Position numbers and translations under genes: made by a program
Notes under the pieces: model-generated
The model's database searches: none
Told to the model about the DNA's origin: nothing
Seen by the model: only the letters and a program-made list of their open reading frames with translations
Shown here: positions 58,201 to 63,845 of the stretch, piece after piece
Layout: each line of letters opens with the position of its first letter
Numbering within the stretch: the stretch's first letter is position 1
DNA from: Prunella strophiata
Lineage: Eukaryota; Chordata; Aves; Passeriformes; Prunellidae
Reading direction: 5' to 3'
Assembly: GCA_036583965.1 (NCBI GenBank)
Contig: JAZBQD010000030.1
Span: 55,367,551-55,431,550, forward strand
DNA: 64,000 nt

Positions 58201-60252
58201 ATCAGAAATGTGGATAAACATAGCATTAGTTTATCATAAGTTAATACAGAAAGGTGACAAACTCCAAATCTGGAAATGATGGGAATTTCCCTAATGTGAA
58301 GTTAATGCCTACACCCTGTATATTAAAAACATACTTAGATGCAAAATTAGACACTGGAAAAACAAAACTGTGAACTACAGACAAATTTTGACAAATTAAC
58401 CTTTTAAAGTAGCTGTAATATTAACTTAGGAATGGATAAATTCTTTACGAAAGTCGTTCCTCTCCTTTGCCCGAGCAAACATAACTGCATTTGTACACAG
58501 AGGCAATGCAACTGCATTTTAGTTAAGCAGATGATACTTCCATCTGTCAATATCAGATATTGAGAATACCATAATTGCCTTCAAACTGTCCAAAGGACTT
58601 AGGCACAGTGGAAAACATACACCAGAGAGGCTGGAAGTAACCATGCTACTTCTAATTTCTACAAAACAGGGTTTGTCCTGTTCCTTGGCAACTGCACCAT
58701 TAGCTACACTAAAAGCATGGACAATTCAGGACAATGGGTTAATGTTCCCTTTGTAAGATTTCCTCAATACATATTATTATCCTCAAGTATTATAACAGCA
58801 TCAATAACAGAAATGCATTTGCCGTTGGGTTACATATATCCAAAGAAATCAAATTATGAATGGTGTAACTGTAACTCTTTTCTGGGCAGTCAGCTATTTC
58901 AGTAATTAAATATCTCTACTTTTCATATCTCTCCTAAGGTCACACAGAAGCTTTATTTTCTGCTGACTCCTAACATAAGCTGACTTGTTACCACTTTTCC
59001 ACTTAAATTGCAGGAATAAAAGCATAAGCTGTTTCAGGCATATTATAATTATTTGTTCATTAAATATAATTTCTAGCTAAATGCTGAAGTCTTAGCCACA
59101 CTTCCTTTTTCTTTGTGCTGGATTTCCCCTGTTGAACCATCAAATACAGTCATCTACATCTCTACCCCCTCACAGCATGAGAATTTTTAAAGCAGTAAAT
59201 CAGTGTGTACTGCAGGATCAGGCAGCAGCAATAGAGAAAACAAGAATTGGAGGGCAAGGGTCATAACACTTTGTTCATTGTTAAGAATGCTTTTAGTTTT
59301 GGGGCAGAAAATACCATAATGATTTTTTTTTCGGAGAAATGCTGATTCTGCAAACCAGTAAGACTATTTGGTTCCACATTTTTGATGTGAAAATTAAATA
59401 AATCCTATCTTTTCTTGCAAACCCTCCTCTCTGTACACTCCAAACTGGTTGCTGCAACAGAGAGAAGCGTTCTTTTGAAAAAGGCACCTGGAGCAACAAG
59501 AAGGTGAGGCAGATCATTAGCAGTCCCTGTGCCCGGAGGAGGGTCACTCTCATGTAGAGTTTTCTCCCTTCAGGCTCTTTTGTTACTCATTATTTTCAGG
59601 ATCATTACTCATACTGAACTCGCAGCCATCTGTCTACACACAGAGCATGATAAGCAAGGGGAAGCAATCATTATTTTACCTTCACAAGACAGGCCGTGAG
59701 AAGTGACTCCAGAGAGGCTCTCTCTGCACACGTTGCAGAAGGTGGGTCGGGCGTGGGAGCAGGCGTACCAGTTATGCATCCCTGAGAAATGTTCCACATT
59801 AAACTGTGCGGTCTAGTAAAGGAGAAGTTAAGACAAATTTGCAAGTACAGAACACAGCTACGGTGACTGACATTACGCACGGTTCCATATTACAGGGGAC
59901 GACAGTGAAATGCTCCCCAAAAGGATTTTCCAAAGGGTATCTAGCCTGCTCTCCCTCCAAAATTCTAAACCAAAGTGTGATCATAAGCTCTCATTTTGCT
60001 AGTGAAGTTCTTAAGGTGAAACTGTGAAACTTCACTCCAACATTAGACACACTTTTCACACTAAGGAGGGTGAATACTCCAGTTCCGTGTCCTGTAGCTT
60101 GATCTGTTGAGCCAGAACAGGTTGCACCAAGAGGGAAGTCAGCTTACCTCATAGTGTTCTCTGGACTGAACGGACTTCAGAGAGCTAATCCAGTCCTCCA
60201 TTTCTTTTCTGTTCTCAGCACACAATATTAGCCTCCTAAATGGAGTGATTAT
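10202..60252 (-). CDS. DGKH: Diacylglycerol kinase eta, gene span (5' end beyond the window)
   Basis: Span of the 27 coding exons listed separately. The product is a type II diacylglycerol kinase that uses ATP to turn membrane diacylglycerol into phosphatidic acid and so tunes C1-domain and Ras/Raf signalling (family knowledge). Visible domain order, counting the first window codon as 1: PH end 1-33, C1-1 48-97, C1-2 120-170, catalytic core about 205-330, acidic linker about 395-600, accessory catalytic part about 615-830, SAM about 1028-1090, C-terminal S-E-V at 1095-1097. Eta is preferred over delta because of eta-like stretches such as [29 protein letters not shown] and the linker around [17 protein letters not shown], recalled from the human protein. 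All exon phases join once one extra base in exon 12 is discounted. N-terminal exons were not found up to 64000. Confidence 0.95.
11352..11397. repeat. A-rich (CAAAA)-type tract
   Basis: Runs of A interrupted by single or double C, low complexity, inside the last intron. Confidence 0.85.
12784..12820. repeat. 16-bp direct repeat (2 copies)
   Basis: TCAAATATCTCTGCAT at 12784-12799 and 12805-12820, separated by five bases. Confidence 0.9.
14894..14927. repeat. Inverted repeat, 11-bp arms
   Basis: CAGGGAGGGAC at 14894-14904 and its exact complement GTCCCTCCCTG at 14917-14927, with a 12-base spacer. A GC-rich hairpin could form in DNA or RNA. Confidence 0.9.
15877..15891. repeat. Poly-A run (15)
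   Basis: Uninterrupted A15 in the last intron, about 360 bp below exon 26. Confidence 0.85.
16105..16235 (-). CDS. DGKH: DGKH window exon 26: SAM domain, first part
   Basis: 131 bp, phase 1 to 0, acceptor GGTAG and donor GTATTT. It encodes [20 protein letters not shown], then [20 protein letters not shown] and RDLK. This is helices 1-4 of a SAM domain, which in type II DGKs mediates oligomerisation (family knowledge). One residue stands out: I-S-H-D-I-R-G where delta and eta usually have Arg before His. Eta occurs with and without SAM in mammals; reading into the following intron would add 14 residues and stop at 16060. Confidence 0.97.
16236..17623 (-). other. Intron 25-26 (1.4 kb)
   Basis: Plain AT-rich intron; nothing recognised. 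Confidence 0.75.
17624..17732 (-). CDS. DGKH: DGKH window exon 25: basic linker before SAM
   Basis: 109 bp, phase 0 to 1, acceptor ATGCAG and donor GTATGT. It encodes [20 protein letters not shown], then [16 protein letters not shown]. The [18 protein letters not shown] stretch is one of the best eta-versus-delta markers (delta has K-F-R-L-V-T-K-F here). Confidence 0.96.
17733..18177 (-). other. Intron 24-25 (445 bp)
   Basis: Contains an AT-rich stretch at about 17888-17955 and an imperfect repeat of AACACTACTGAAAGTA near 18048-18085. Nothing else recognised. Confidence 0.78.
18178..18297 (-). CDS. DGKH: DGKH window exon 24: helical region before SAM
   Basis: 120 bp, phase 0 to 0, acceptor AAACAG and donor GTAAGT. 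It encodes [20 protein letters not shown], then [20 protein letters not shown]. The L-H-S-V-E-x-E-L-x-K-L-x-E-I-P-W-L-Y-Y segment is typical of eta. Confidence 0.95.
19678..19704. repeat. Poly-T run (27)
   Basis: Uninterrupted T27 homopolymer in intron 23-24. On the gene strand it is A27. No retroelement body is recognisable beside it. Confidence 0.92.
20340..20452 (+). mobile_element. CR1 LINE 3' fragment
   Basis: GAGCAACCTGTTCTCATAGA, GATGTCCCTGCTCATGGCAC, GGAGTTGGAACTGGACATCT and TTAAGGTCACATCCACCTCA followed by AATCATTCTGTGATCCTATG is a standard avian CR1 3' end in plus orientation, antisense to DGKH. It is strongly 5'-truncated. Confidence 0.9.
22459..22551 (-). CDS. DGKH: DGKH window exon 23: helical region
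   Basis: 93 bp, phase 0 to 0, acceptor CCTTAG and donor GTAAGG. It encodes [20 protein letters not shown], then [11 protein letters not shown]. It is close to the eta version of this helix (N-V-K-A-L-x-N-E-T-E-S-L-L-x-G). Confidence 0.95.
22552..23382 (-). other. Intron 22-23 (831 bp)
   Basis: Plain intron; nothing recognised. Confidence 0.75.
23383..23488 (-). CDS. DGKH: DGKH window exon 22: helical region
   Basis: 106 bp, phase 2 to 0, acceptor TTGTAG and donor GTAAAG. It encodes [20 protein letters not shown], then [15 protein letters not shown]. The [11 protein letters not shown] motif is conserved in type II DGKs. Confidence 0.95.
23489..24574 (-). other. Intron 21-22 (1.1 kb)
   Basis: Plain AT-rich intron; nothing recognised. 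Confidence 0.75.
24575..24741 (-). CDS. DGKH: DGKH window exon 21: post-catalytic region
   Basis: 167 bp, phase 0 to 2, acceptor ATTAG and donor GTACAG. It encodes [20 protein letters not shown], then [20 protein letters not shown] and [15 protein letters not shown]. The L-K-S-W-E-D-K-Q-K segment is shared by delta and eta; the later helices are closer to eta. Confidence 0.95.
24742..25823 (-). other. Intron 20-21 (1.1 kb)
   Basis: Contains a short CR1 3'-end fragment at about 25046-25105. Nothing else recognised. Confidence 0.78.
25046..25105 (+). mobile_element. Short CR1 3'-end remnant
   Basis: TTGTTGGACTCAATGATCTT followed by AGAGGTATTTTCCAACCTAA and ATAATTCTAGAATT matches the last about 60 bases of avian CR1 elements in diverged form. 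Only the extreme 3' end remains. Confidence 0.78.
25824..25958 (-). CDS. DGKH: DGKH window exon 20: end of accessory catalytic domain
   Basis: 135 bp, phase 0 to 0, acceptor TTTCAG and donor GTATGT. It encodes [20 protein letters not shown], then [20 protein letters not shown] and LTRDR. It closes the catalytic fold with the conserved V-P-x-Q-V-D-G-E-x-W strand pair. Confidence 0.97.
25959..26246 (-). other. Intron 19-20 (288 bp)
   Basis: Short intron with GTTTGT donor and TTTCAG acceptor. Confidence 0.85.
26247..26360 (-). CDS. DGKH: DGKH window exon 19: accessory catalytic domain
   Basis: 114 bp, phase 0 to 0, acceptor CTCACAG and donor GTTTGT (weaker than the others). It encodes [20 protein letters not shown], then [18 protein letters not shown]. 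It matches the conserved D-D-x-x-L-E-V-V region and L-x-x-H-R-I-A-Q helix of DGKs. Confidence 0.97.
27062..27091. repeat. 15-bp tandem duplication (2 copies)
   Basis: The unit CTTGAAGCTTGGTCA occurs twice, perfectly and back to back. It probably arose by replication slippage. Confidence 0.95.
28206..28345. repeat. AT-rich TATATA-like tract
   Basis: About 140 bp rich in TATATA and ATTATAT words inside intron 18-19. Degenerate low-complexity DNA. Confidence 0.8.
29221..29328 (-). CDS. DGKH: DGKH window exon 18: accessory catalytic domain
   Basis: 108 bp, phase 0 to 0, acceptor TTACAG and donor GTAAGT. It encodes [20 protein letters not shown], then [16 protein letters not shown]. The [20 protein letters not shown] segment is a hallmark of the DGK accessory fold. 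Confidence 0.97.
29329..31799 (-). other. Intron 17-18 (2.5 kb)
   Basis: AT-rich intron; no repeat family, RNA gene or extra exon recognised. Confidence 0.75.
31800..31896 (-). CDS. DGKH: DGKH window exon 17: accessory catalytic domain
   Basis: 97 bp, phase 2 to 0, acceptor TTTCAG and donor GTAAAT. It encodes [20 protein letters not shown], then [12 protein letters not shown]. It matches the conserved [15 protein letters not shown] segment of type II DGKs. Confidence 0.97.
31897..32051 (-). other. Intron 16-17 (155 bp)
   Basis: Smallest intron in the window, with GTAATA donor and TTTCAG acceptor. Confidence 0.85.
32052..32162 (-). CDS. DGKH: DGKH window exon 16: accessory catalytic domain
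   Basis: 111 bp, phase 2 to 2, acceptor TAACAG and donor GTAATA. It encodes [20 protein letters not shown], then [16 protein letters not shown]. The [13 protein letters not shown] segment is the signature of the DGK accessory domain and among the most conserved parts of the family. Confidence 0.97.
32163..32597 (-). other. Intron 15-16 (435 bp)
   Basis: Plain intron; nothing recognised. Confidence 0.8.
32598..32715 (-). CDS. DGKH: DGKH window exon 15: start of accessory catalytic domain
   Basis: 118 bp, phase 1 to 2, acceptor AATCAG and donor GTAAGA. It encodes [20 protein letters not shown], then [18 protein letters not shown]. The [14 protein letters not shown] stretch is a good eta marker; delta has a different sequence after D-P-F. 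Confidence 0.95.
32722..32790. repeat. (AAAAC)n-type tract beside exon 15 acceptor
   Basis: A run of AAAAC units with AAC variants and an A10 stretch. On the gene strand this is a (GUUUU)n tract passing straight into the pyrimidine tract and CAG acceptor of exon 15, only about 6 bases from the splice site. Confidence 0.92.
33663..34327 (+). mobile_element. CR1 LINE 3' fragment, plus orientation
   Basis: The sequence runs through typical CR1 lines (TGTTGCATCCAGCTCTGGGC; GAGATGGACCTGCTGGAACA; TTGGGGCTGTTCAGCCTGGA; AGAAGGCTGTACTAGATCAT) to the avian CR1 3' end (TTCCAACCCAAACCACTCGG then CAGTTCTGTGATCCTGA). The 5' limit is approximate. It is 5'-truncated, has no intact ORF, and is antisense to DGKH. 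It is less AT-rich than its surroundings. Confidence 0.9.
34515..34649 (-). CDS. DGKH: DGKH window exon 14: Ser/Thr-rich linker
   Basis: 135 bp, phase 1 to 1, acceptor TGCACAG and donor GTAAGC. It encodes [20 protein letters not shown], then [20 protein letters not shown] and RIICP. The S-P and R-R-T-S sites suggest a phosphorylated disordered region (inference). The [15 protein letters not shown] end matches eta and leads into the second catalytic half. Confidence 0.93.
34650..38044 (-). other. Intron 13-14 (3.4 kb)
   Basis: AT-rich intron. Several open frames of 60-115 codons on both strands have no recognisable similarity and look like chance. No repeat family recognised. Confidence 0.72.
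38045..38173 (-). CDS. DGKH: DGKH window exon 13: acidic linker
   Basis: 129 bp, phase 1 to 1, acceptor AACAG and donor GTGAGT. It encodes [20 protein letters not shown], then [20 protein letters not shown] and PS. It is a highly charged, Glu/Lys-rich, probably disordered segment with low conservation. The exon is accepted because both splice sites are good and its phases match exons 12 and 14. Confidence 0.88.
38174..38624 (-). other. Intron 12-13 (451 bp)
   Basis: Holds a short TATCC repeat (about three copies) near 38570-38590, close to the exon 12 donor. Otherwise nothing. Confidence 0.78.
38625..38899 (-). CDS. DGKH: DGKH window exon 12: linker, with apparent +1 frameshift
   Basis: 275 bp, acceptor CTTAG and donor GTGCAC. 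The first part reads [40 protein letters not shown] and on to KSSQKLF, clearly eta-like. At 38699-38710 (gene strand CTCTTTCAAACC) the frame is lost: staying in frame gives a TGA at 38639-38641. Reading on with one base fewer gives [20 protein letters not shown] and then IEQAEK, the conserved delta/eta motif, in the right phase for the next exon. One extra T (TTTC for TTC) explains it. It may be a real frameshift, an assembly error, or be avoided by an alternative donor at 38650-38655. Confidence 0.85.
38900..40117 (-). other. Intron 11-12 (1.2 kb)
   Basis: Plain intron with GTAAGA donor and CTTAG acceptor; nothing recognised. Confidence 0.75.
40118..40217 (-). CDS. DGKH: DGKH window exon 11: linker helix
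   Basis: 100 bp, phase 2 to 0, acceptor CTGAAG after a long pyrimidine tract, donor GTAAGA. It encodes [20 protein letters not shown], then [13 protein letters not shown]. The [11 protein letters not shown] helix is conserved in type II DGKs; the distal acidic part is variable. Confidence 0.93.
40218..41646 (-). other. Intron 10-11 (1.4 kb)
   Basis: Plain AT-rich intron; nothing recognised. Confidence 0.75.
41647..41732 (-). CDS. DGKH: DGKH window exon 10: split-domain linker start
   Basis: 86 bp, phase 0 to 2, acceptor TTTCAG and donor GTGAGT. It encodes [20 protein letters not shown], then HSVVISSAK. The Y-E-D-S-V-A-x-H-L-x-K-I-L and V-V-I-S-S-A-K segments are conserved between delta and eta kinases and lie between the two catalytic halves. 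Confidence 0.95.
41733..44129 (-). other. Intron 9-10 (2.4 kb)
   Basis: Contains an extremely AT-rich tract at about 43638-43880, listed separately. No other feature recognised. Confidence 0.78.
43638..43880. repeat. AT-rich low-complexity tract (TATATA-like)
   Basis: About 240 bp made mainly of TATATA, ATATATT and AATAT words with few G or C bases. It is degenerate rather than a clean microsatellite. Confidence 0.85.
44130..44214 (-). CDS. DGKH: DGKH window exon 9: end of first catalytic half
   Basis: 85 bp, phase 2 to 0, acceptor TTTCAG and donor GTGCAC. It encodes [20 protein letters not shown] and then AEESEECQ. The start is the conserved D-R-W-S-I-M strand. The rest is an acidic variable stretch where type II kinases diverge. 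Confidence 0.93.
44215..45755 (-). other. Intron 8-9 (1.5 kb)
   Basis: AT-rich intron with no recognisable repeat or RNA gene. Confidence 0.75.
45756..45895 (-). CDS. DGKH: DGKH window exon 8: catalytic core, GTGND motif
   Basis: 140 bp, phase 0 to 2, acceptor TTTCAG and donor GTAAAC. It encodes [20 protein letters not shown], then [20 protein letters not shown] and STKMLD. The [10 protein letters not shown] motif is the second hallmark of the DGK catalytic domain. No active-site residue is missing. Confidence 0.97.
45896..46198 (-). other. Intron 7-8 (303 bp), GC-AG type
   Basis: The donor reads CAG|GCAAGT and the acceptor TTTCAG. No GT site near the exon end would keep the frame and the conserved residues, so a GC-AG intron is the direct reading. 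Confidence 0.85.
46199..46307 (-). CDS. DGKH: DGKH window exon 7: glycine-rich catalytic motif
   Basis: 109 bp, phase 2 to 0. It encodes [20 protein letters not shown], then [16 protein letters not shown]. The GGDGSVG motif (262-268) is the ATP-site glycine-rich motif essential for catalysis in all DGKs. The acceptor is TCTGCAG. The exon ends CAG followed by GCAAGT, so the downstream intron uses a GC donor with otherwise perfect consensus. Confidence 0.96.
46308..48716 (-). other. Intron 6-7 (2.4 kb)
   Basis: Contains an A-rich run at 47053-47081 (A17-C-A11). No coding potential or repeat family is recognised otherwise. Confidence 0.78.
47053..47081. repeat. A17-C-A11 homopolymer tract
   Basis: Poly-A with one C interruption inside intron 6-7. 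It could be the tail of an old retroposed copy, but no body is recognisable on its 5' side. Confidence 0.85.
48717..48879 (-). CDS. DGKH: DGKH window exon 6: start of catalytic domain
   Basis: 163 bp, phase 1 to 2, acceptor TTACAG and donor GTAATG. It includes [20 protein letters not shown], the first strand and loop of the DGK catalytic fold, then the segment [15 protein letters not shown]. One residue departs from the remembered vertebrate consensus: FKQSLNP (codon TCG at 48767-48769) where delta and eta kinases usually read FKQLLNP. Confidence 0.95.
48880..50583 (-). other. Intron 5-6 (1.7 kb)
   Basis: AT-rich intron with no recognisable repeat family or additional exon. Confidence 0.78.
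50584..50686 (-). CDS. DGKH: DGKH window exon 5: end of C1-2 and linker to kinase core
   Basis: 103 bp, phase 0 to 1, acceptor TTGTAG and donor GTACGT. It encodes [20 protein letters not shown], then [14 protein letters not shown]. It completes C1-2 (H159, C162, C170) and gives the conserved C-P-L-G-x-C-K-V-S connector found in type II DGKs. Confidence 0.95.
50687..51837 (-). other. Intron 4-5 (1.15 kb)
   Basis: Contains a short AT-rich stretch with repeated ATTAATA-like words near 51455-51500. Nothing else recognised. Confidence 0.78.
51838..51963 (-). CDS. DGKH: DGKH window exon 4: C1-2, main part
   Basis: 126 bp, phase 0 to 0, acceptor CCACAG and donor GTAGGA. It encodes [20 protein letters not shown], then [20 protein letters not shown] and AM. 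It carries H120, C133, C136, C151 and C154 of the second C1 finger. The two C1 domains are typical of the family; in type II DGKs they act more in localisation and protein contacts than as phorbol-ester sensors (family knowledge). Confidence 0.96.
51964..53043 (-). other. Intron 3-4 (1.08 kb)
   Basis: Plain intron with GTAAGT donor and CCACAG acceptor. No repeat or RNA gene recognised. Confidence 0.8.
53044..53150 (-). CDS. DGKH: DGKH window exon 3: second half of C1-1
   Basis: 107 bp, phase 1 to 0, acceptor TTGCAG and donor GTAAGT. It encodes [20 protein letters not shown] and then [16 protein letters not shown]. It completes the first C1 finger: C81, H86, C89 and C97 with C-X2-C-X4-H-X2-C-X7-C spacing. 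The acidic IIEDEDG connector leads into C1-2. Confidence 0.96.
54327..54780 (-). mobile_element. CR1 LINE 3' fragment, minus orientation
   Basis: The plus strand begins AATCATAGAATCATTTGGGT, the reverse complement of the usual avian CR1 3' end. It runs through lines recalling CR1 3' sequence (CCAGCCTGGTCTTGAACACT; CCCCTTGTCCTGTCCC; CAGGCTGAACAATCCC). It is 5'-truncated like most CR1 copies and has no intact ORF. It lies in the same sense as DGKH, inside an intron. Confidence 0.88.
54785..54830 (+). mobile_element. Short CR1-like piece, plus orientation
   Basis: The stretch around GGCATGGACTTGTTGGAGCA resembles the GACCTGCTGGAACAAGTCCA line of the CR1 copy at 33.87 kb, in the plus orientation. 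It sits immediately beyond the minus-oriented CR1 fragment, giving a head-to-head arrangement. The match is short, so this is tentative. Confidence 0.5.
59680..59812 (-). CDS. DGKH: DGKH window exon 2: first half of C1-1
   Basis: 133 bp, phase 0 to 1, acceptor CTAG and donor GTAAAA. It starts [20 protein letters not shown] and ends at the C-E of the third zinc-binding knot. It supplies the His, the first Cys pair and the first Cys of the second pair of a C1 finger with H-X12-C-X2-C spacing (H48, C61, C64, C78). GC content is higher than in the flanking introns. Confidence 0.96.
59813..60147 (-). other. Intron 1-2 (335 bp)
   Basis: Short intron with GTAAGC donor and CTAG acceptor. Nothing else recognised. 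Confidence 0.85.
60148..60252 (-). CDS. DGKH: DGKH window exon 1: end of PH domain
   Basis: 105 bp, phase 0 to 0, acceptor TTTCAG and donor GTAAGC. It encodes 35 residues beginning [20 protein letters not shown] and ending REHYE. This is the last beta strand and the C-terminal helix of a PH domain, with the usual conserved Trp in the E-D-W-I segment. The PH domain helps membrane localisation in type II DGKs. The earlier PH exons lie upstream of the window. Confidence 0.95.
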
Positions 60253-61545
60253 CTGAAAAAAGATAACACATCCTGATTAATCCAGATAGTAAAAACCATG
60301 ACAGGTTATGATATTTAATGTACTCTTCCCTGTGAGAGGATGCAAAAGGATGGCACGCCCTACAAGGCAAGATCCTAAACACTTAAAAATATTTTCTTTA
60401 ATGCACTACCAGCAACAAAAGAGTTTGCTTTTCCTTGTACAGTTCCCAAGTTTCAAATCAGGCTTTGGTACAGGTCTCTGGAATCTACATTGATTAGTTA
60501 CTCCTTCTCAGCTCTTTGTCTATGCACTGAGATTGGAATGCTCAAATGGCAGGCACTGAAATGCTAAAACAGCCATTCTGCAAATTACTATTGGACTAAG
60601 ACTGCAATCCTATTTCATAACTGCATCATAGCAACTGCAAGGTCCACTCAAATTGCTAGAGACAAAAACATACCAAAATCAAATGCCTGAAAGTCTTAAA
60701 CAACCACAAAAGCTGTCATCATATTTCACTATCTTGTATACTGATAATATATTTACACAAATTCATACACACAAAAATTTAAAACAGCACTTTTTATATC
60801 CAACTATATCAACTCAGTATAAGAACACATACAAATCTTTATAAAAAGGCACAGAGTACAAAAGCAAACAGTTGAAATCATATCCTACTAGGATAATTGA
60901 ATGAATTGGAAAAAGTTGATGCTGAGAATTTTTCAGTGGTCCAGAGTTGGATTCTAGAAATCTGAAAATACTGTACCAAGGAGGTTCAGAGTATAAGCTG
61001 CTCTCCCCTCTCCCTAAACAGTAGAAAAATAATCAAAATAACAGGAAGGCAGCAGAAACTATCAGCTAACTCCCACTGAAATTATTTTGAGCACTGCATT
61101 AAAATAGACAAAGCAGTTACTTACATGGCAAAGAATTTAAAACAAGTACAAGAAAATAAGGAAAGTTATTTGTTTTGTTGTAGAAAGTCTGAAAAATAAA
61201 ATTAAATTCTTTATCAGTATTATGCATTAATCTATTGCATAGTATGTACCACCAACACTTGCAAATTAAATAAAACAGAGAAAGGATCACCAAAAAATGG
61301 TAATTGAGTATTCTTTTAAATGCTACAAGCTAGACATTACAATATTTGCACAATATTATTAAACACTTATCTACAGCTGCAGTTACTTACCCAGTCCCTG
61401 CTGTAAATTGTCTCTAGCCTTGATTTGCTCTATCCACTCCTTCATTAAACTGAGCTGCACTTTAACATATCTCAGAGGCGACGTAACTGAAGTGCAGCAG
61501 GCTGCAAGTCACATGGAGGGGAGGCAAAAACCCTTTGGGCTTGCC

Positions 61546-61564
61546 TTTTTTTTTTTTTTTTTTT
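61546..61564. repeat. Poly-T run (19)
   Basis: Uninterrupted T homopolymer in the upstream intron. On the gene strand it is poly-A. No flanking retroelement body is recognised. Confidence 0.9.
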
Positions 61565-63574
61565 AATGTACTCACTTCACATGAAAGGGAATAGGTTCTT
61601 TGTTTTCTGTTTCCTTCAATCTTGCTTAAGCTATTTAATAAGGTTTATTAGCAGGTCTCCATGGCTTTTCCTAAAGAACAGTTTATGCAAAGAGCAATGC
61701 TTCTCTCATTAGTTTGGAGCCAAACAGACGCTTTATTACTTCAAAATGTTTTTCTAGGCCAGGTCATCCAATGAAGCCAAGAAAAGTCATTAAATCATAA
61801 TATAACCCTGGCTCCAACAACAATCAGCATTCTGCTGAAATTTCCAGGTTTCAGTGGAAACAGAAATCTTATTTGGGCAAATACAAGCCACAGATTATTT
61901 CCTATTATATAGCATGAGATTATAATACAGATTAAATATATGATAAATCCACCCAAGACTCAGCACATTATGTCCATCCTTCTGCCACAGTTCTTACTGA
62001 TTCTAACCTGGTAACCAGACATTGTGAAATGCCATTAAAGCAACAACAGCTGCATTTATTGCTGAAAACTCCTGACTAATCTTGATCTATTCAAGAAATA
62101 TTTAGGATATATATTACTCCTGTCTTCAATACTATGGGTCACAATCAACTGTGTCCTCCAGCCTCCTCCCGCCCAAAAAAAATTAAGGCCCTGGTTCAGT
62201 TGCTCACACCTAGTTACCTAGTGCCAGTGAAGACACCCTTTGATATCCAAAGTTTTGGCAGGGGAGAGGAAAGTATGACAGAGGACCAGAACAGTAGCTA
62301 TAAATAACCAAGGTGGGACACCAAACTTCCTCTCAAAATGCACTACACACCCGTTTATTGGCAATCGCATCACGCCACCAAACACTGCTAACCAGTGCAT
62401 GTAAACATACCAGAAATTCATATATTCCAGCTTCTTACTAAAGTCAGAGTGCAGAAATCTTAATGAAGTTCACAGCATTGCAACAGTCTAACAGCTCAAG
62501 AGGATACTGTCAATCACATGAATATAGGATCAATTATTTTTGCTACAAGTTTAAAGTGGGAAGTTGGAAGATGTACATATTTGTAAATACAATCAAACTA
62601 CATATTCTCTTTGATTTACATATTTGCAACAACTCCAAAAAGGTACATGGTAACATGAAAAAAAGACGAAAAGCATTATATGCAAGAAGTATCAACAATA
62701 CTTGAAATTTTTCGAATAAAATAAATTAAAATAGGAACTAAGAAGCCCGTTTAGCTTCTGATTTATTTCAGTCTACAAAATCATAGAGAAAATAGACTCT
62801 CATTATTTTTTAGATATTTCATGTAACATAAGAACTCAGAGCCAAGGAAACTGTTAGCAAACAACAGTTTTTCCCTAAATGCAAAGCATTCTTTAGACTT
62901 GAAAAGCATTCCCAAAGGATGCAGAGGAGACGAAAAGCAAAAATGTCCAAAAAGGCAATTGAAAAATTCATCACAAGTAAATGCATCATATACTATAAAA
63001 GACAATATCTGAAATCTTCAACTTATCAGGTCTTCAAAAGTCCAACAAAGAGTCAGTGTTGGGAAGTGACTCAAGGGTAAGAATCACTGTATATGCTCTG
63101 CTGTTTCTACTTCATTCTTTAGTATCTGCTACTATAATTATTATTACACTTTGATTCAACTTGGTTTTATGAGATTTACACTCAGTATAGCTTTGCTTGT
63201 TTATCCTAAATTGAGATTGACTTCCTAAACCTTCTTATTTGCATTTATACAGATGGCATGCTTTCTTCTGAATGCTTACACAATGCTATGATTAACTAAG
63301 TGGGATGTTTGAAGTTCATTTCCTAAAGACAACTGAACCTGTATACAGACATAATCAAAATTAAATGGATGTAACTGAGCTCAAAACAATTTTCCTGCCA
63401 CGTAAATTTGAACTTAACTAGCAATTTTGTCTCATTGCATGTATTCATACTCAGAGTCCTGTGTATTCTCTTCTACTGACCCAAGTCAACACCTTTTCTT
63501 CAATTACATATTACCTTTTTGATCTTTGCTGCTCCAAGTATTACTATGTGTACATTGCTCTGAATTTGCTAGAA

Positions 63575-63845
63575 GAAAAGGAAAAGGAAAAGGAAAAGGA
63601 AAAGGAAAAGGAAAAGGAAAAGGAAAAGGAAAAGGAAAAGGAAAAGGAAAAGGAAAAGGAAAAGGAAAAGGAAAAGGAAAAGGAAAAGGAAAAGGAAAAG
63701 GAAAAGGAAAAGGAAAAGGAAAAGGAAAAGGAAAAGGAAAAGGAAAAGGAAAAGGAAAAGGAAAAGGAAAAGGAAAAGGAAAAGGAAAAGGAAAAGGAAA
63801 AGGAAAAGGAAAAGGAAAAAAGGAAAAGGAAAAGGAAAAGGAAAG
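63575..63845. repeat. (GGAAAA)n microsatellite, about 45 copies
   Basis: A near-perfect hexanucleotide array of about 270 bp. The only visible interruption is an A6 instead of A4 near 63816-63821. The plus strand is all purine, so a DGKH pre-mRNA would carry a long (UUUUCC)n pyrimidine tract. It creates spurious long open frames of alternating Lys-Glu, Gly-Lys, Phe-Pro or Phe-Ser, which are not genes. Confidence 0.98.

Larger units (their letters stand above)
53151..59679 (-). other. Intron 2-3 (6.5 kb)
   Basis: Longest complete intron in the window. It contains a reversed CR1 fragment at 54327-54780 with a short oppositely oriented CR1-like piece just after it, a short ATT/GTT trinucleotide run near 55905-55922, and a perfect 12-bp palindrome (CTTTCTAGAAAG) just before the CR1. 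I see no extra exons. Confidence 0.8.

Noticed and set aside
62873..62890. Bases encoding N-N-S-F on the plus strand, as expected at the end of the missing PH exon
   Set aside because: Wrong strand, no splice sites, and no conserved residues around it.
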